In this document: positions 12,875 to 23,980 of the stretch, piece by piece | Layout of the letters: each line of letters begins with the position of its first letter | Position numbering within the stretch: the first letter of the stretch is position 1 | Assembly: GCF_963678635.1 (NCBI RefSeq) | Contig: NC_087068.1 | Location: forward strand, 12,592,027-12,656,026 | Reading direction: 5' to 3' | DNA from: Symsagittifera roscoffensis | Lineage: Eukaryota; Xenacoelomorpha; Acoela; Convolutidae | Length of the DNA: 64,000 bases | Program-made: the position numbers and the translations under genes | The notes under the pieces: model-generated | Database searches by the model: none | Seen by the model: only the letters and a program-made list of their open reading frames with translations | What the model was told of the DNA's origin: nothing

Positions 12875-13069
12875 GGCTCTCTTCCAATCGCCCACTTTTT
12901 TCCAATCCCCCCCCCCCCCACTTCGCTAAAGCATGATGTTACTATGTAAGGTATGAAGAACAAATCTGTTCAAATTTGTTCACCATATCAGTTTTCATTG
13001 CATTCTGTCAATGATAAATTAATTTTTGAAAAATGAAATTGAAAGGTGGGGTGGGGGTAGAAAATAGCC
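12875..13069 (-). mobile_element. hAT-like MITE, copy 3 (diverged)
   Basis: 195 bp, starting GGCTCTCTTCC and ending AAAATAGCC with internal C- and G-runs. Flanked by CAAAATTG at 12867-12874 and 13070-13077. Its left duplication shares one base with that of copy 2. The internal sequence is the most diverged of the four, so the orientation is tentative. Confidence 0.7.
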
Positions 13070-13088
13070 CAAAATTGAGACAATTTGT

Positions 13089-13287
13089 GGCTCTTTTTCC
13101 TTCCCCCCCATACACGAGCTTCAATATATTAGTGTAACGAGTGGTTTTACGAGGTTGAGTATGAAGACCAAATATGTTTGTCGTGGCCTTATTAGTCTGT
13201 ATGTAAATTTTCAAAACAATCGGACAATCTCGTCAACAAATTTACATGTAAAAAATTGCAGGTGGGGGGGGGGGAGGAAAAAGAGCC
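13089..13287 (+). mobile_element. hAT-like MITE, copy 4
   Basis: 199 bp, starting GGCTCTTTTTCC and ending GGAAAAAGAGCC; the internal sequence parallels copy 1. Flanked by CAATTTGT at 13081-13088 and 13288-13295. Confidence 0.82.
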
Positions 13288-13295
13288 CAATTTGT

Positions 13296-14445
13296 TTAAC
13301 GACTGAACGAGGGGGTCGGAAACTGGAAAAGCGCCGTACTCCCTGTTTAATTTGGAGAGATTTAGTTTGGAGTTGACTTGTGCACTTTTTTCATCCCATA
13401 CCTATGAGTTAGAGGTCACTTTTTTGACGCATTTGTGGCTCTTTTCTAATTTCCCACCCCTCGTGCAAAAGTAAAACATAAAGTTGATTAAAAATTTATC
13501 ATTCGTCAATTTGGATAAAAGAAAGGTTGAAAAAATTTCTTCACTTGTTCACGCTGACATGTTATACTGCTGTTAAGAACTTTCGTATATTGAATTTGAG
13601 AAAATGTCAAGGGGAGACTGAAAATTTTAAGCATTGGCCGCAATTTTAAGTCTTGGACTCAATTTTTGTATAAGTATAATAAAAAATATCATCAAGTCAC
13701 ACAGCAAGTCTAGTCGTCTTAAAATCTTGACAGCCTTGCACGCTAACTGCTTGTTCTGGCCAATCTATCAGTTTTTGTTCAAACGCTTATTTAGGAATTA
13801 TGAAGAGTATTTAGAATAAAATTTTAAGTCTCCGCTAAACATAGGCCTCTGATTTTTTTACTATTAGAAAGAAAAAATAAGTTGAGTCATAATCTTAAAA
13901 AAATCTGGTTCTATCGTTGAGTTTATGGTATATTGCCATGAAGCGAATCTTTAAGCTACCAACCTACCAAAATTAGCGTTTCGCCTTCCCGCACCCCCTA
14001 TGAGATTCATTTGTTGCACCTGTTTTTTTACTTTAATGGAGTAATTATAAATGATTTCACTACTATTTTTTATATTTTTTTTCTACTCTGAAGTTCACAT
14101 TTAAGGCTTGTAGCAGCGCATTGTCAGTGAAATTTCAGGAAAATTCAAGAGGTAACAGGCACAAATAGAACGGTTTATTTCGCCCCTCTTAAGTTTAGTG
14201 GCTTATTTTGCCCACACACACTCATTTGGCCGCTAACATCTTACGCACAAAATCCCATATTAAATGTAGGGCGAAATGTCTGAGGGGTGAAATGTGCCAC
14301 TAAATTTAAGAAGGGGAAATCTTAGAGAAGCAAAATATGCCATATTCAGGTCGAACCCATTATTTATATTATCATGTACCACATAATAATTTCTTCAAAC
14401 ATGTGACACGTCAATTTAGAACATGTGTTTTTGTGTCTATTTCAG
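13296..14445. other. Upstream region of zinc-finger gene A
   Basis: No coding segment supported. It ends in the acceptor TTTCAG at 14445, so an upstream noncoding exon of gene A may lie here. At 13437 a further GGCTCTTTT-CCC start resembles a MITE end, but no matching right end was found. Confidence 0.45.
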
Positions 14446-14452
14446 AAGTGCA

Positions 14453-15398
14453 ATGGAACTGCTTGAATCGCAATGGCAAAGAGTCGAAGAAAGAGAGAAT
14501 CGCGAAGAGGTGGAAGTGAAATTGGAACCAGAAGAGGAGGCAGAGGCCCTGGATTTGAGGTGCCTGGATAGCTTCTGGTCCCAATGCTCCAGGATATCAT
14601 CGCCCCAATCTGTACCACTCCCTCCCGCCCGAAAAGTAAGCTCACCTTTGGGATACTTTTAATTAAAATGATGTTACTAATTTTAATACAAGAATTGCTG
14701 AGAAAAGATTGCAGAAACTTACAAAACGAGAAAATCACCAGGTCACTTTGTTTTTCTATCAGAGATAGGTCATTTTCTGAGATTTTTTCATGCTTTTAGT
14801 TTACGGATATGTGTAAAAAAGTTGAAAAAAATCGTTATTATGTTTTGAGAATGCATCATTCTTTTTTCTACTTGTGTAGATTCCAAAACATCAATGCAGT
14901 TCAGCATGCGAAGACGTTTTGGACGAAAACATCCTCGACCTCAGAAAACAACCTGTGTTACCATCCCCTTTAAACTTAGCTGTCAACTACCTAGACCGAT
15001 CCAACCTTGACCTTTCATGTCCAGACCTCACAATTAATCTATTCAGCCCCAGTTTCGGAAGCGAAGAAATTAGTCCCGAATTGTCCCCAGATAAATCGAA
15101 AGCAGGTCCCACTTTCCCCAAATTCGGCAAAATGGTCGACGGTCGCAGAATTTGTCCAATGTGTCAAATGACATTTCGAAACAGCGACAAAGCCAGACGT
15201 CATTTTTTGTCCTTACATTCCGGAATGGGCCTGCAATGTGCAATATGTTGTGTAGTCATGACTCGAAGAGACAAGTTGAAAAATCATTTGATGAAGCAGC
15301 ACTATTTAGCCCCAGACGTGGCCAAAATGTTCGCAGCTAATGCTAGTTTAATAGCAAAAGACAGCGACAGTGCTTTAAACAGTAAATACTTTAAATGA
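14453..15398 (+). CDS. Zinc-finger gene A: two coding exons, paired C2H2 fingers (233 aa)
   Basis: Exons 14453-14635 (61 codons, phase 0) and 14880-15398; donor GTAAGC at 14636, acceptor TGTAG ending at 14879. The start is the first ATG after the acceptor at 14445. The N-terminus is strongly acidic (Glu-rich to about residue 32). A Ser/Pro-rich middle leads to FGKM, then finger 1 (Cys153, Cys156, His169, His174) and finger 2 (Cys181, Cys184, His197, His202), both C-x2-C-x12-H-x4-H. Finger 2 contains TRRDKLKNH, similar to the second finger of Broad-type BTB proteins. No BTB domain is encoded here. Inference: nuclear DNA-binding regulator. It is a distant relative of genes B and C, which share the FGKM-finger module but not this N-terminus. 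Confidence 0.8.
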
Positions 15399-15519
15399 GG
15401 TGCTTGCAGCTAAACTGATTATTTTCTGAAAGTTAATGTTTCATTTTCTGTGGTTTTGGAATTTTCCAATTGTTGAATTAATTATAATTATATTTTTGTT
15501 CATAAATTTCGTATTGTAT

Positions 15520-16210
15520 TAATTAGAAAATACACAAATCACATTTCTAGCCAGCAATTTTGAGCTTAATATTTTTATAAACTGCAACATCTTTCCTTGC
15601 ATAGTCCCCCAAGGGACTTTAGATTCGGCGTTTTTCGAAGTCAATTAAAAACATAATTTACCTGGCTAAATCAAATACCCCAAAGCCAAACATAACACTT
15701 TGAACACAATTTTTTCAAATTGTTAGTATTAGCAGTATCCACTTTTTCAAAGTATTCCTTGCTGCTTGAAATTAATATGCAACCATGTGTGTTTAGCTAG
15801 GTTCCTTCGCGTTGTGGTTGATGTTCTAACTTTCGGAATAAATGTTTGGCAGTAGTACAGGAATCTTTCAAACTGTCAAATAAAGTTTTTTGTTTTCTGA
15901 GTGATTCGTTAAATTTCGCTAGTACGTAAGAGTGCTGTTCATCTCTGTTGTTAGGTTTTCCTCTAAATATATTTGACCTCAGTTTCCGACAGTATTATGG
16001 TATCCATCCAATAGCTGGTTGAAAAAAAAGTTTGGTCTGGACATTACATTGTTTAAGTTATCCATATATGATGTTCCGAGCTCAGCTTTTTTCTTAGTTG
16101 ACTTCGGAATTTTTTTTTTGCTATTTGTCATTGTTTGGCTCTGAATAACTAATGGAAATTTCTCAACGTGTTAAATGTGATGGTCTAACTTTTTTGTGTT
16201 TTCAGACTAA
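15520..16210. repeat. ~700-bp tandem duplication, copy 1
   Basis: Matches 16220-16910 in order: TAGAAAATACA, CAGCAAT..TGAGCTTAAT, then a CCTTGCATAGTC stretch. Diverged copies, noncoding, just downstream of gene A, so it may include duplicated 3' UTR. Confidence 0.7.
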
Positions 16211-16219
16211 TTTACTTGA

Positions 16220-16910
16220 TTAGAAAATACAAAAATCACAATTTCAGTCAGCAATATTAAGCTTAATACTGCTGTTTAACTATGAAATGTTTTCTTTCCA
16301 TAGCCTCGCACTGAACTTTAGACGCGGCATTTTTCTCGTCATTAAAATAATAAAAGACCGGGCTGAATCGAATACCCTTAAGTCAAACATCGCACTTCGA
16401 AGACAACTTTTTTGAAATGGTTAGTATAAGCTATAACCATATTCTCAAAGTATAATCCTTGCTACCTGAACTCATTATCCAAGCATGTGTGTTTAGGTAA
16501 GTTCTAAGGCGCCATGGTTAATATCCGATTTTTCATAGTAAATATCTGGCAGAAGTTAAATAATCAATTTTCTAACCCGCCAAAAATGCGCATCTTTCAA
16601 GCTATCGAATATTTTTTTGTTTACTGAGTGATGTGTTGTTTCACGCTAGTATATAAGAAGTGCAGCTTCATCTCTATGTAGTTAGTTTTTCTTCAAATTA
16701 TAGTTGTCCTCAGTTTACGAAAAAATTATTATATCCATGCAATAGCTCTTTAAGATTCAAAAAACAGTTTGGTATGGACAACATTGCTTAAGTTATCCGT
16801 ATGAGTTGTTCCGATCTCCGATGTGTTTAGTTAGCTTTGGAAGCTTTTGTGATTAATTGTCAATTTTTGATCAGAATAACTAATGGCCGAATTTCTCTGA
16901 ATTTCTCAAC
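16220..16910. repeat. ~700-bp tandem duplication, copy 2
   Basis: Same orientation as 15520-16210, offset close to 700. Many substitutions and small indels. Confidence 0.7.
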
Positions 16911-18405
16911 GTAATGGCCTAAAAAACTGGATGGTCGAACGTTTTATTTTGCATTTTTATCTGCTTATTGAGATTTTGAAATCAACTTGTTTCCAAAATT
17001 TTGTCCCCTCCCGCAGCCTCAAAAACGAAGAGTTTTTTTAACCAATGTCGCAAATAAAAGTGCTCATTTGGTGGCTTCCGTAATTTCATTTAAATTTTAA
17101 TTTAAGTCTAGGCAATGTAATAGCATATGTTGTTGCTTTATTTTTGGCTAATGTTAGTTCCTGTTTAGAAAAACAGATGTTATGAAAATGTATAGGATTG
17201 GTTGTTTTTTGTTGTGTTTTTACGACGCTTTGAAAAGTTTTCACCATTCTGAGATGAAGAAGATGCGAAAATCTGAGATGAAGATTTTAATCAAAAGAGC
17301 GAAACATGGGATTTCCCCTTCGCGAGCGGTGTTTCCCTAAATTCGGTAGACAAAAGTTATGGCCTCAAACAAGCCCAATGTTTGACCTTTTGGACAACTC
17401 TTATAACTTTTCTTGAAAAGTACCCTGCCAAATCTGAATTTCAGATGTGAATCTCCCTTGCGCATGCGGCTATGCCCTGCGTTTCGAAAAAACTCTGGTC
17501 TTAGAAAATACTGAACTTAATTTTCCCGTTTTTTTTGGAAACGTCTTTGTTCTTGATAAACTAACCGGCTGATTCTGAGATTAGTAGTTCATTCAATTTA
17601 ATCTTGTCCTTGGATTTTTTTTGTGTAATCTGTTTCACCTTATTTTTCTTACAGAAAAGCCGATATAGACTTCTGGAAAATCTATATTTAAAATTTCTTT
17701 CGTTTTTTGAGAAAATTCAGTTGGATAAAGTTTCGGTAATGTTTTCTTTTTTAAATTTCATTCGGCTTATAAGGGTTCAACTTATTTCATATGACCTTAG
17801 TTGCCTGATATTGGGTCATTTGATGAGCGAATGTTTTTTATGTTTTGGCGTTTTTAGGGGGATTTGAAAATTTTTTTCGAGTTTTTGGTTTTTTTAAGAA
17901 AAACAGTTTTAGCTGCTCATGTCGGCTTTAGTACCGCTTCGTATTTTCTGCTCAGATGCTAATCTAAAATTGACAATTGCCTTAACTTGAAATGTGTTTC
18001 TGAAATCGAATCATGCATAACACATTGAGACATAAATAGGAACTTTTTTGGACATTTTTTTTGCCTCACTTTGTGTCGGTTAATTTTTCATTCTATTTTC
18101 GTGTTATGCTGCAAGTTATTTGTTTCTCCGCTTCGCCTCTATGTAGTTGAGAAAAAGCTATTAAATGGAATATTCTCATAATTGCAAGAAATTGATTGCT
18201 CTTGCTATAACTAAGCCTATTTAGGAAAAAAGTATTGCTGAGATTTATTATGATGACACAATATATAGCCTCATCGGTCTGTCTTGTTACTGACTGATAT
18301 ACATACTAAATCACAAGCTTTAATCACGATTTAACCTAAGTCGTTTAAAAAAGTAAATTTTTTTTGTCCTTTTTCAGCTTGTGGCTTTTTCAGATTGTTA
18401 ATTGA

Positions 18406-19353
18406 ATGTCTGTGGTAGCAATTGCATTATCAATGGCAGAACATTGGCTTTCTATGGAAAGCCACAATGAAGTTTTCCTTTACTTGACGGACGAGTTTCC
18501 CGTAAATTTGATTGGAACCATGAATATAAGGACGAAAATGGACGAGGATTTCGGTTTCATGAGTCCACTGAAACTTGCAGCGAAAAGAAAAATGAACAGA
18601 ATTTTCACAACTCATCAGAATAATGTAAGTTTAGATCCAATGTGATTTTGAGTGTCAGTTGAAAATAGTTTTTAAGCTGCCCTTTCGGTAATTAAGTCTT
18701 AAACAAAAACTGTTCCCAATAAAAACGACCAAGCTTCTAAGCTTGATTTCTAAACTCTTATAGCCTTGAAACATCTATTTCTTTCAGAACCGAAAGTTAT
18801 GCTTTAAAGCTAAGATTTTAGCTTTTTTAATCTTTTTTCTCGGCTTAAGTAAAATAATAATTAGAATATGCAATTACCTTAGTCAATCAAAATTGGGAGC
18901 TTACCAGCTAGAAGAATTCAAAATGTTAAGGGTCCCCTATTATCACGTATAATTTCACTAAAAGCTCTGTTTTTGCTCATTACAATTCTCAAAAAATGAA
19001 ATATCTTTTCTGTTCAGGCACCGAAACAACCGAAAGCTTCGCCTCAGGCCAACTCTGGATTTCCGAACATTCAGAGTCTAGTGCCCGTTACAACTCATCC
19101 TGGAAGTCTTTTACCACAATTCGGGAAAATGTCAGATGGTAGACCAATTTGCCCAGTGTGTAAAGCTGATTTTTGTGACATCACAAGAGCTAGAAGACAT
19201 TTCCAGTCAAAACACTTGGGAATCGTTGTAAGGTGTGAAATTTGTGGATGTGACCAAAGAAGAAAAGACGCGTTGCGTGATCATCTCGTGAAGAAACCTT
19301 CATTATCAGCAGATACTGCGAGAACAATTTCGAACAATGCGCAACAATTTTAA
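18406..19353 (+). CDS. Zinc-finger gene B: two exons, second finger damaged (184 aa)
   Basis: Exons 18406-18624 (73 codons) and 19018-19353; donor GTAAGT, acceptor TGTTCAG. The coding exon starts after an acceptor at 18393. The N-terminal exon carries LYLTDEFP and NLIGTMN motifs shared with gene C; I do not recognise this domain. Finger 1 is complete (Cys118, Cys121, His134, His139). Finger 2 has Cys146, Cys149 and His162, but Pro167 stands where gene C has His165, so the last zinc ligand is missing. One base (CAT to CCT) explains it. A candidate AATAAA lies at 19576-19581. Inference: tandem paralogue of gene C, possibly weakened in DNA binding. Confidence 0.8.
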
Positions 19354-19634
19354 CTCAAATGTTCAGAAGTCCGAGCGATGGGAACTACCCACAAGAAACG
19401 CCTCATTAAAAATTTTTTATCGGCGCTGAGCATTTTGCTTTTTATAAGCAAACGTAGTATTTTGGTATCAATTTTAATGTTGATTATTTAATCGAATCTG
19501 TTGGGTGTTTTAGGTTTAGATATAGTTGTGATCAAATTTTTTTAAATTCTATGGATTCGAGTTGTTGATTTGTGTAATAAATACACTTACTATCTAGCAT
19601 TGGAGTATCTTCAGCGGCAGAAAAGGATAATGAA

Positions 19635-19639
19635 AATCT
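19635..19639. repeat. Copia target-site duplication, left
   Basis: AATCT, repeated at 24175-24179 on the other side of the element. Five bases is the usual length for Ty1/copia integration. Confidence 0.85.
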
Positions 19640-19833
19640 TCTTAGGATCCATAAATTGAAATAGCAGCGAAAGATTTAATTGAATGAATTAGTTTCCCAT
19701 TTTTAGTATCAAGAGATTAAAGATCATGACTTCAGAGATTATTCACATCGGTATGAACGAATTATTACTTCAGATGAAAGTCAATTGGTTTTAATTAGAC
19801 AGTGTGCTAAATATATATAATGCACAGTTGAAA
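19640..19833 (-). repeat. Copia 3' LTR
   Basis: 194 bp, direct repeat of 23981-24174. Confidence 0.93.
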
Positions 19834-19840
19834 CCCCCAC
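19834..19840 (-). other. Copia polypurine tract (short)
   Basis: Minus strand GTGGGGG directly before the 3' LTR and directly after the gag-pol stop. It is the likely plus-strand primer, though not perfectly purine. Confidence 0.6.
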
Positions 19841-22800
19841 TCAATTGGCGAACATCTGAAGCCCAAAACGTTTGCACTTTGTCTTGCCCAAATTCTTAGT
19901 GAGAATATCAGCCACCATATTGTCAGTCCCAATATAGTTCAAATCCAACTGTTTCTTTTGAATTAAGTCCCTGATGAAATGTAGATGAATAGCAAAATGT
20001 TTTACGACTCCCTTGTTAACGTCGTTTTTCACAAGAGAAATACATGCTTGGTTGTCCACAAACATTTTGAAATCAATTAAATCGAGTTTGATTTCGATCA
20101 GTAAATTCAACAGGAATAATCCTTCATTACAGGCTAACGAAAGAGCTGTAGCCTCTGATTCAGCTGTAGATTTTGCAACAGTAGTTTGGAGTTTGCTAGC
20201 CCACGATATTGCACCGCTGTTTTCAAACAGGAAAAAGCAATATCCACTAGTACTGCGTCTAGTGTCACTGTCACCTCCCCAATCAGAATCAGAATAGCCA
20301 TACAAGATTGGCGTAGCAGTACATCGTCTGTAGATAAGTTTATACGATCTAGTTCCTTTCAAATATCGTAGAACTCGTTTTGCAGCAATCCAGTGTACTT
20401 CAGTAGGGTCGTTCACATATCTACTCAAGCAATGAGCGATGAATGAAATATCAGGCCTTGTAGTAATTGACAAGTAACTTAGACTGCCGATAAGTCCTCT
20501 ATAATCTTTGTCGTTTGCTAATTTCACCTCATTTGGTAGCCGTTTACAAAGTTTTAAACCATCAGCTGCAGGTGTAGACACTGGTTTACACTCAATCAAA
20601 CCAAATTTTGACAGTAGCTTGTCAATATACGCTTCCTGAGAAATTTCTAACCCATCCCCACAAAAGTTGAATTTCATCCCCAAAAACCAATAAAGTTTTG
20701 CTGTTTCGCTGATTTTGAATTGACTAGATATTTGTTGTTCAAATGATATAAACTTGTTAGCATCATTGCAAGCGTAAATTATATCATCCACCCAAATGCA
20801 TACGTATTCCAAAACATCTTTTGAAATTCTCATGAAAAGACAGGGATGACTTTTTGACGCTGTAAAATCTATTGACTTAAGGAACATCTGTAAGGTATAG
20901 TACCAATTTCTTCCTGACTGCTTTAATCCATAAATAGATTTATTTAGCTTACAAACAAGTTGATTACCCCCACTGTCTTTCTGCTCAAAACCTTCAGGTT
21001 GTTGCAGGAAGACATTCTCTTCCAAATTAGCGTTTAGATAGGCTGTTTTTACGTCCCATTGTCTTACATCAAAACCCTTAGCTGTTGAAATTGCTAAAAT
21101 AAGTCGTAATGTTGCCATTTTTACTGTAGGACAAAAGGTTTCCTTGAAATCAACGCCTTTGATTTGATTGTAGCCTTTAGCCACATATCTTGCCTTGTAT
21201 CTTGAAATTCCCCCCTCATTATTGTATTTCAAAGTAAAATGCCACCTTCCCCCCAAAATAGTTTGATCCGTTTGTGGAACTAATTCCCAGACATTATTGT
21301 TGATCAGAGAATTATATTCATCCTGCATTGCTTTTTTCCAATTGGGGTTAGAAAGTGCATCGTTAGCATTTTTTGGCAAATTATCAACATAAAAAGTTGC
21401 ATCAGCTAGCCAACACTCATCAAAAATTGTCTCATTTCTAAAAAATGAAATCTCAGGCGCATTTAATTGTTTGATCCGTTCTCTGCGGCGTAATTGATCA
21501 TTTTCAAGGTTTCCGCCATTGACATTATCCGCAGAATTTTTCTCAGAAATCTCAGAATAGTTTTCAACGCTTATTTCCAATTCCCGTCCAGAATCATTTT
21601 CATCGTCATTTTTGAAAGGAAAAACTTTTTCATCAAAAGTAACATTTCTACTCTCCAAAAATTCAAAGTTTCCATCAAGCTCAGTTCCTACTATATAACA
21701 TTTACTGTTCAGACTATATCCAAGCAGAAATCCTTTCACGGCCCTTGAATCAAGTTTTTTCATGTTTACTTTTTCGACAAACATATATGCAGCACAACCA
21801 AAAATTTTTACGTGTTTCAAATCAGGTTTGCTTTGGAAAAATTTTTCGTATGGGGTTACCCCAATTGCAGAATGATAAACTCGGTTTTTCAAGTAGAAAG
21901 CTGTTTTCAATGCAAAAGACCAAAATTTCTTTTCCATGCTGGCAGTTTGTAAAAGACATCTAGTTATTGCCATTACACTACCCCAAGTTCGCTCTATTTT
22001 ACCATTTTCCTCTGGTGTATAAGGCGCAGAAAATTCAGTTCTTATGGCATTATCAAGACAAAACTGTTTAAACTTTCCAAATTTGAACTCTTTTGGATTA
22101 TCACTAGCTATTGTTTTTGGTTTACCATAATCCGCTATGAACTGTTTGAGCATCTGAGTGCTATCACTTTTATTTTTCAATAAGTAAACCGCAGAAAATC
22201 TTGTGTAGGAATCAATAAAACCTATTGCGTACTTAAAATTGTCTACAGATATCGTATCAATTGGTCCCAAAATATCCGTATGAACAATTTCTAGTTTTTC
22301 TGTAGCTCTAGTCCCCCAAACTTTTGGTATCGCTTTCCGCTTAGCTTTTTCAGTTTGACAATCAACACAGTTATTATGTTTCTTTTGGCTAAATTTAACT
22401 CCCTCCGTTAGATTTTCTAATTTCTTGATGTCATCAAAATTATTATGACCAAGCCGTTTATGCCAAATTTCTATGTCCGAAACAACCATTGCAACATTTT
22501 CCACAGAGTGTTCATTTGCCAGTTCAATTTTCATTTTGAAAAGATCTCGTTGATTTTGAAGCAAAATTTCAGAACTATCTGGTAAAATTATTCTGGGACA
22601 AACATCATCAAACATTACATCAGCTTTATTTCTGTTAAGTTTAGATACAGAAACTAAATTTGCCGTATACGTAGGTACAAACAGAGTATCTTTCAGTTCT
22701 ATAGTTATCAATCGACCATCACTTGTTTGAACTTTAAACGTTACTTTTCCCTTTCCCACAATTTTTGAATTACTTCCATTTGCACAGCCAACATTTCCAT

Positions 22801-23773
22801 TAATATTCGTATCAAGTTCCGTAAAAAATTCAAGTGTTTTAAACATATGCGCAGAGCAACCGCTATCAATCAAGCAAAATTTGTCGGAATTTACGCCAAA
22901 ATCATTGTCATTAGAATGAAAACTGAAAAAGTCGACAGTGTTTTCATTTTCTGAAGTAAAATGGCTTTTGTTTTGTTGATTTTTTGATGTAAACTGTTTT
23001 TGATGGCTGCTATTTGAATGGTTATTTTGGGTATTTTTCCTACAATCTCTAGCAAAATGTCCCATTTGATTGCAATTGTAGCATTTTATGTCTTTCTTGC
23101 AATCCTGTTTTCTATGACCTTGCTTTCCGCAACTGTAGCATTTAATAGTTTTATTACTAAAAAACGTTTCATTTGTTGAATTTTTCTGCAAAAAAGTCTT
23201 GCTTGTTTCGGCAAAATTTGACAAATCTCTTTTAATCTCGTCCAAGCTTTTTGCATCTTTCGAAAAATTCACCACAGTTGTAAAATTATCAAATTCTTTT
23301 GGTAGTCCTTTTAAAAGCATTGCAATCATCATTTTTTCAGAAATACCCTCTCCCGCTTCTTGTAGATTCATTTGCAAATTTTCCGATCTAAGTATGTAGT
23401 CCTTAATCGATTCGCTCGCCTCTAATTTCAAATTAGAAATTTCATTTAACATTCTTTGAACACGTGGTCGTTCCGTACTTTTAAAGTAGCTTTGCAGCCG
23501 ATTCCATGCCGCTGAACCATCTGGTTTATCGCGTTTTATTAGCATTACAGACTTTCGATCAAGGCATTGTATTAATTCACACCACAATTGTTCTTTTCTA
23601 TCATTAACATTAGTCTCATTTTCACTACTTCCTGGAACATCTGTTCCCTTCAACGTTTTCTTTAAATTCAAAAGAACTATACGAGCTTCAAATTGCTCAG
23701 CAAAATACTCCCAATCATTTTCATTTCCCGAAAAAGTCAATTTTTCCAATCTTGTTTGAATACTTCGTGCCAT
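19841..23773 (-). CDS. Copia gag-pol polyprotein (1310 aa, intact)
   Basis: One frame encodes all retrotransposon proteins with no frameshift between gag and pol. In order: gag capsid region to about residue 200; two zinc knuckles (Cys212-Cys225 and Cys231-Cys244); aspartic protease with DSG at 303-305; integrase zinc site His438, His443, Cys469, Cys472; integrase core Asp500, Asp558, Glu594 (exactly 35 residues between the last two); reverse transcriptase with Asp907 and VDD at 995-997; RNase H with Asp1162, Glu1205 and Asp1240. The integrase-before-RT order defines Ty1/copia. All catalytic residues I could check are present. Start is the ATG at 23773, about 200 bp inside the 5' LTR. Confidence 0.95.
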   Translation of the reverse strand: MARSIQTRLEKLTFSGNENDWEYFAEQFEARIVLLNLKKTLKGTDVPGSSENETNVNDRKEQLWCELIQCLDRKSVMLIKRDKPDGSAAWNRLQSYFKSTERPRVQRMLNEISNLKLEASESIKDYILRSENLQMNLQEAGEGISEKMMIAMLLKGLPKEFDNFTTVVNFSKDAKSLDEIKRDLSNFAETSKTFLQKNSTNETFFSNKTIKCYSCGKQGHRKQDCKKDIKCYNCNQMGHFARDCRKNTQNNHSNSSHQKQFTSKNQQNKSHFTSENENTVDFFSFHSNDNDFGVNSDKFCLIDSGCSAHMFKTLEFFTELDTNINGNVGCANGSNSKIVGKGKVTFKVQTSDGRLITIELKDTLFVPTYTANLVSVSKLNRNKADVMFDDVCPRIILPDSSEILLQNQRDLFKMKIELANEHSVENVAMVVSDIEIWHKRLGHNNFDDIKKLENLTEGVKFSQKKHNNCVDCQTEKAKRKAIPKVWGTRATEKLEIVHTDILGPIDTISVDNFKYAIGFIDSYTRFSAVYLLKNKSDSTQMLKQFIADYGKPKTIASDNPKEFKFGKFKQFCLDNAIRTEFSAPYTPEENGKIERTWGSVMAITRCLLQTASMEKKFWSFALKTAFYLKNRVYHSAIGVTPYEKFFQSKPDLKHVKIFGCAAYMFVEKVNMKKLDSRAVKGFLLGYSLNSKCYIVGTELDGNFEFLESRNVTFDEKVFPFKNDDENDSGRELEISVENYSEISEKNSADNVNGGNLENDQLRRRERIKQLNAPEISFFRNETIFDECWLADATFYVDNLPKNANDALSNPNWKKAMQDEYNSLINNNVWELVPQTDQTILGGRWHFTLKYNNEGGISRYKARYVAKGYNQIKGVDFKETFCPTVKMATLRLILAISTAKGFDVRQWDVKTAYLNANLEENVFLQQPEGFEQKDSGGNQLVCKLNKSIYGLKQSGRNWYYTLQMFLKSIDFTASKSHPCLFMRISKDVLEYVCIWVDDIIYACNDANKFISFEQQISSQFKISETAKLYWFLGMKFNFCGDGLEISQEAYIDKLLSKFGLIECKPVSTPAADGLKLCKRLPNEVKLANDKDYRGLIGSLSYLSITTRPDISFIAHCLSRYVNDPTEVHWIAAKRVLRYLKGTRSYKLIYRRCTATPILYGYSDSDWGGDSDTRRSTSGYCFFLFENSGAISWASKLQTTVAKSTAESEATALSLACNEGLFLLNLLIEIKLDLIDFKMFVDNQACISLVKNDVNKGVVKHFAIHLHFIRDLIQKKQLDLNYIGTDNMVADILTKNLGKTKCKRFGLQMFAN

Positions 23774-23970
23774 GGTTAAATGTCACTTCAAATTTCGAAT
23801 TGTAAAACTTCTCTTTCAAAACTTCTCTTTTCTTTCAAAACTTCTATTTTCAAAGTTGTAATTCATACAACCAATTCTTTTCTTTCTCTTGAAATCCTAT
23901 TCATACAAACCACCGTAGAATTTTACTCTCTGATGCTGTCAGGCGTAGAGTCTCAATTCTTCACGAAATC

Positions 23971-23980
23971 GCCCATAACC
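23971..23980 (-). other. Copia primer-binding site (half-tRNA initiator Met type)
   Basis: Immediately inside the 5' LTR the minus strand reads GGTTATGGGC. This is the start of the primer site of Drosophila copia, which is primed by a cleaved 5' half of initiator tRNA-Met ending in its anticodon loop. No match to the 3' CCA end of a tRNA is present. Confidence 0.75.

Larger units (their letters stand above)
15399..18392. other. Intergenic between zinc-finger genes A and B
   Basis: AT-rich, no supported gene. It contains an approximately 700-bp tandem duplication and, at 17150-17480, phrases shared with 3550-4210. Confidence 0.5.

Noticed and set aside
12715-12963. Frames across the G- and C-runs
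   Set aside because: They read through two MITEs and their homopolymers.
13437-13620. Fifth MITE copy
   Set aside because: The left end resembles GGCTCTTTT plus a C-rich stretch, but no right end or 8-bp duplication was found.
14442-14738. Minus-strand 98-codon frame
   Set aside because: Antisense of zinc-finger gene A exon 1 and its splice donor.
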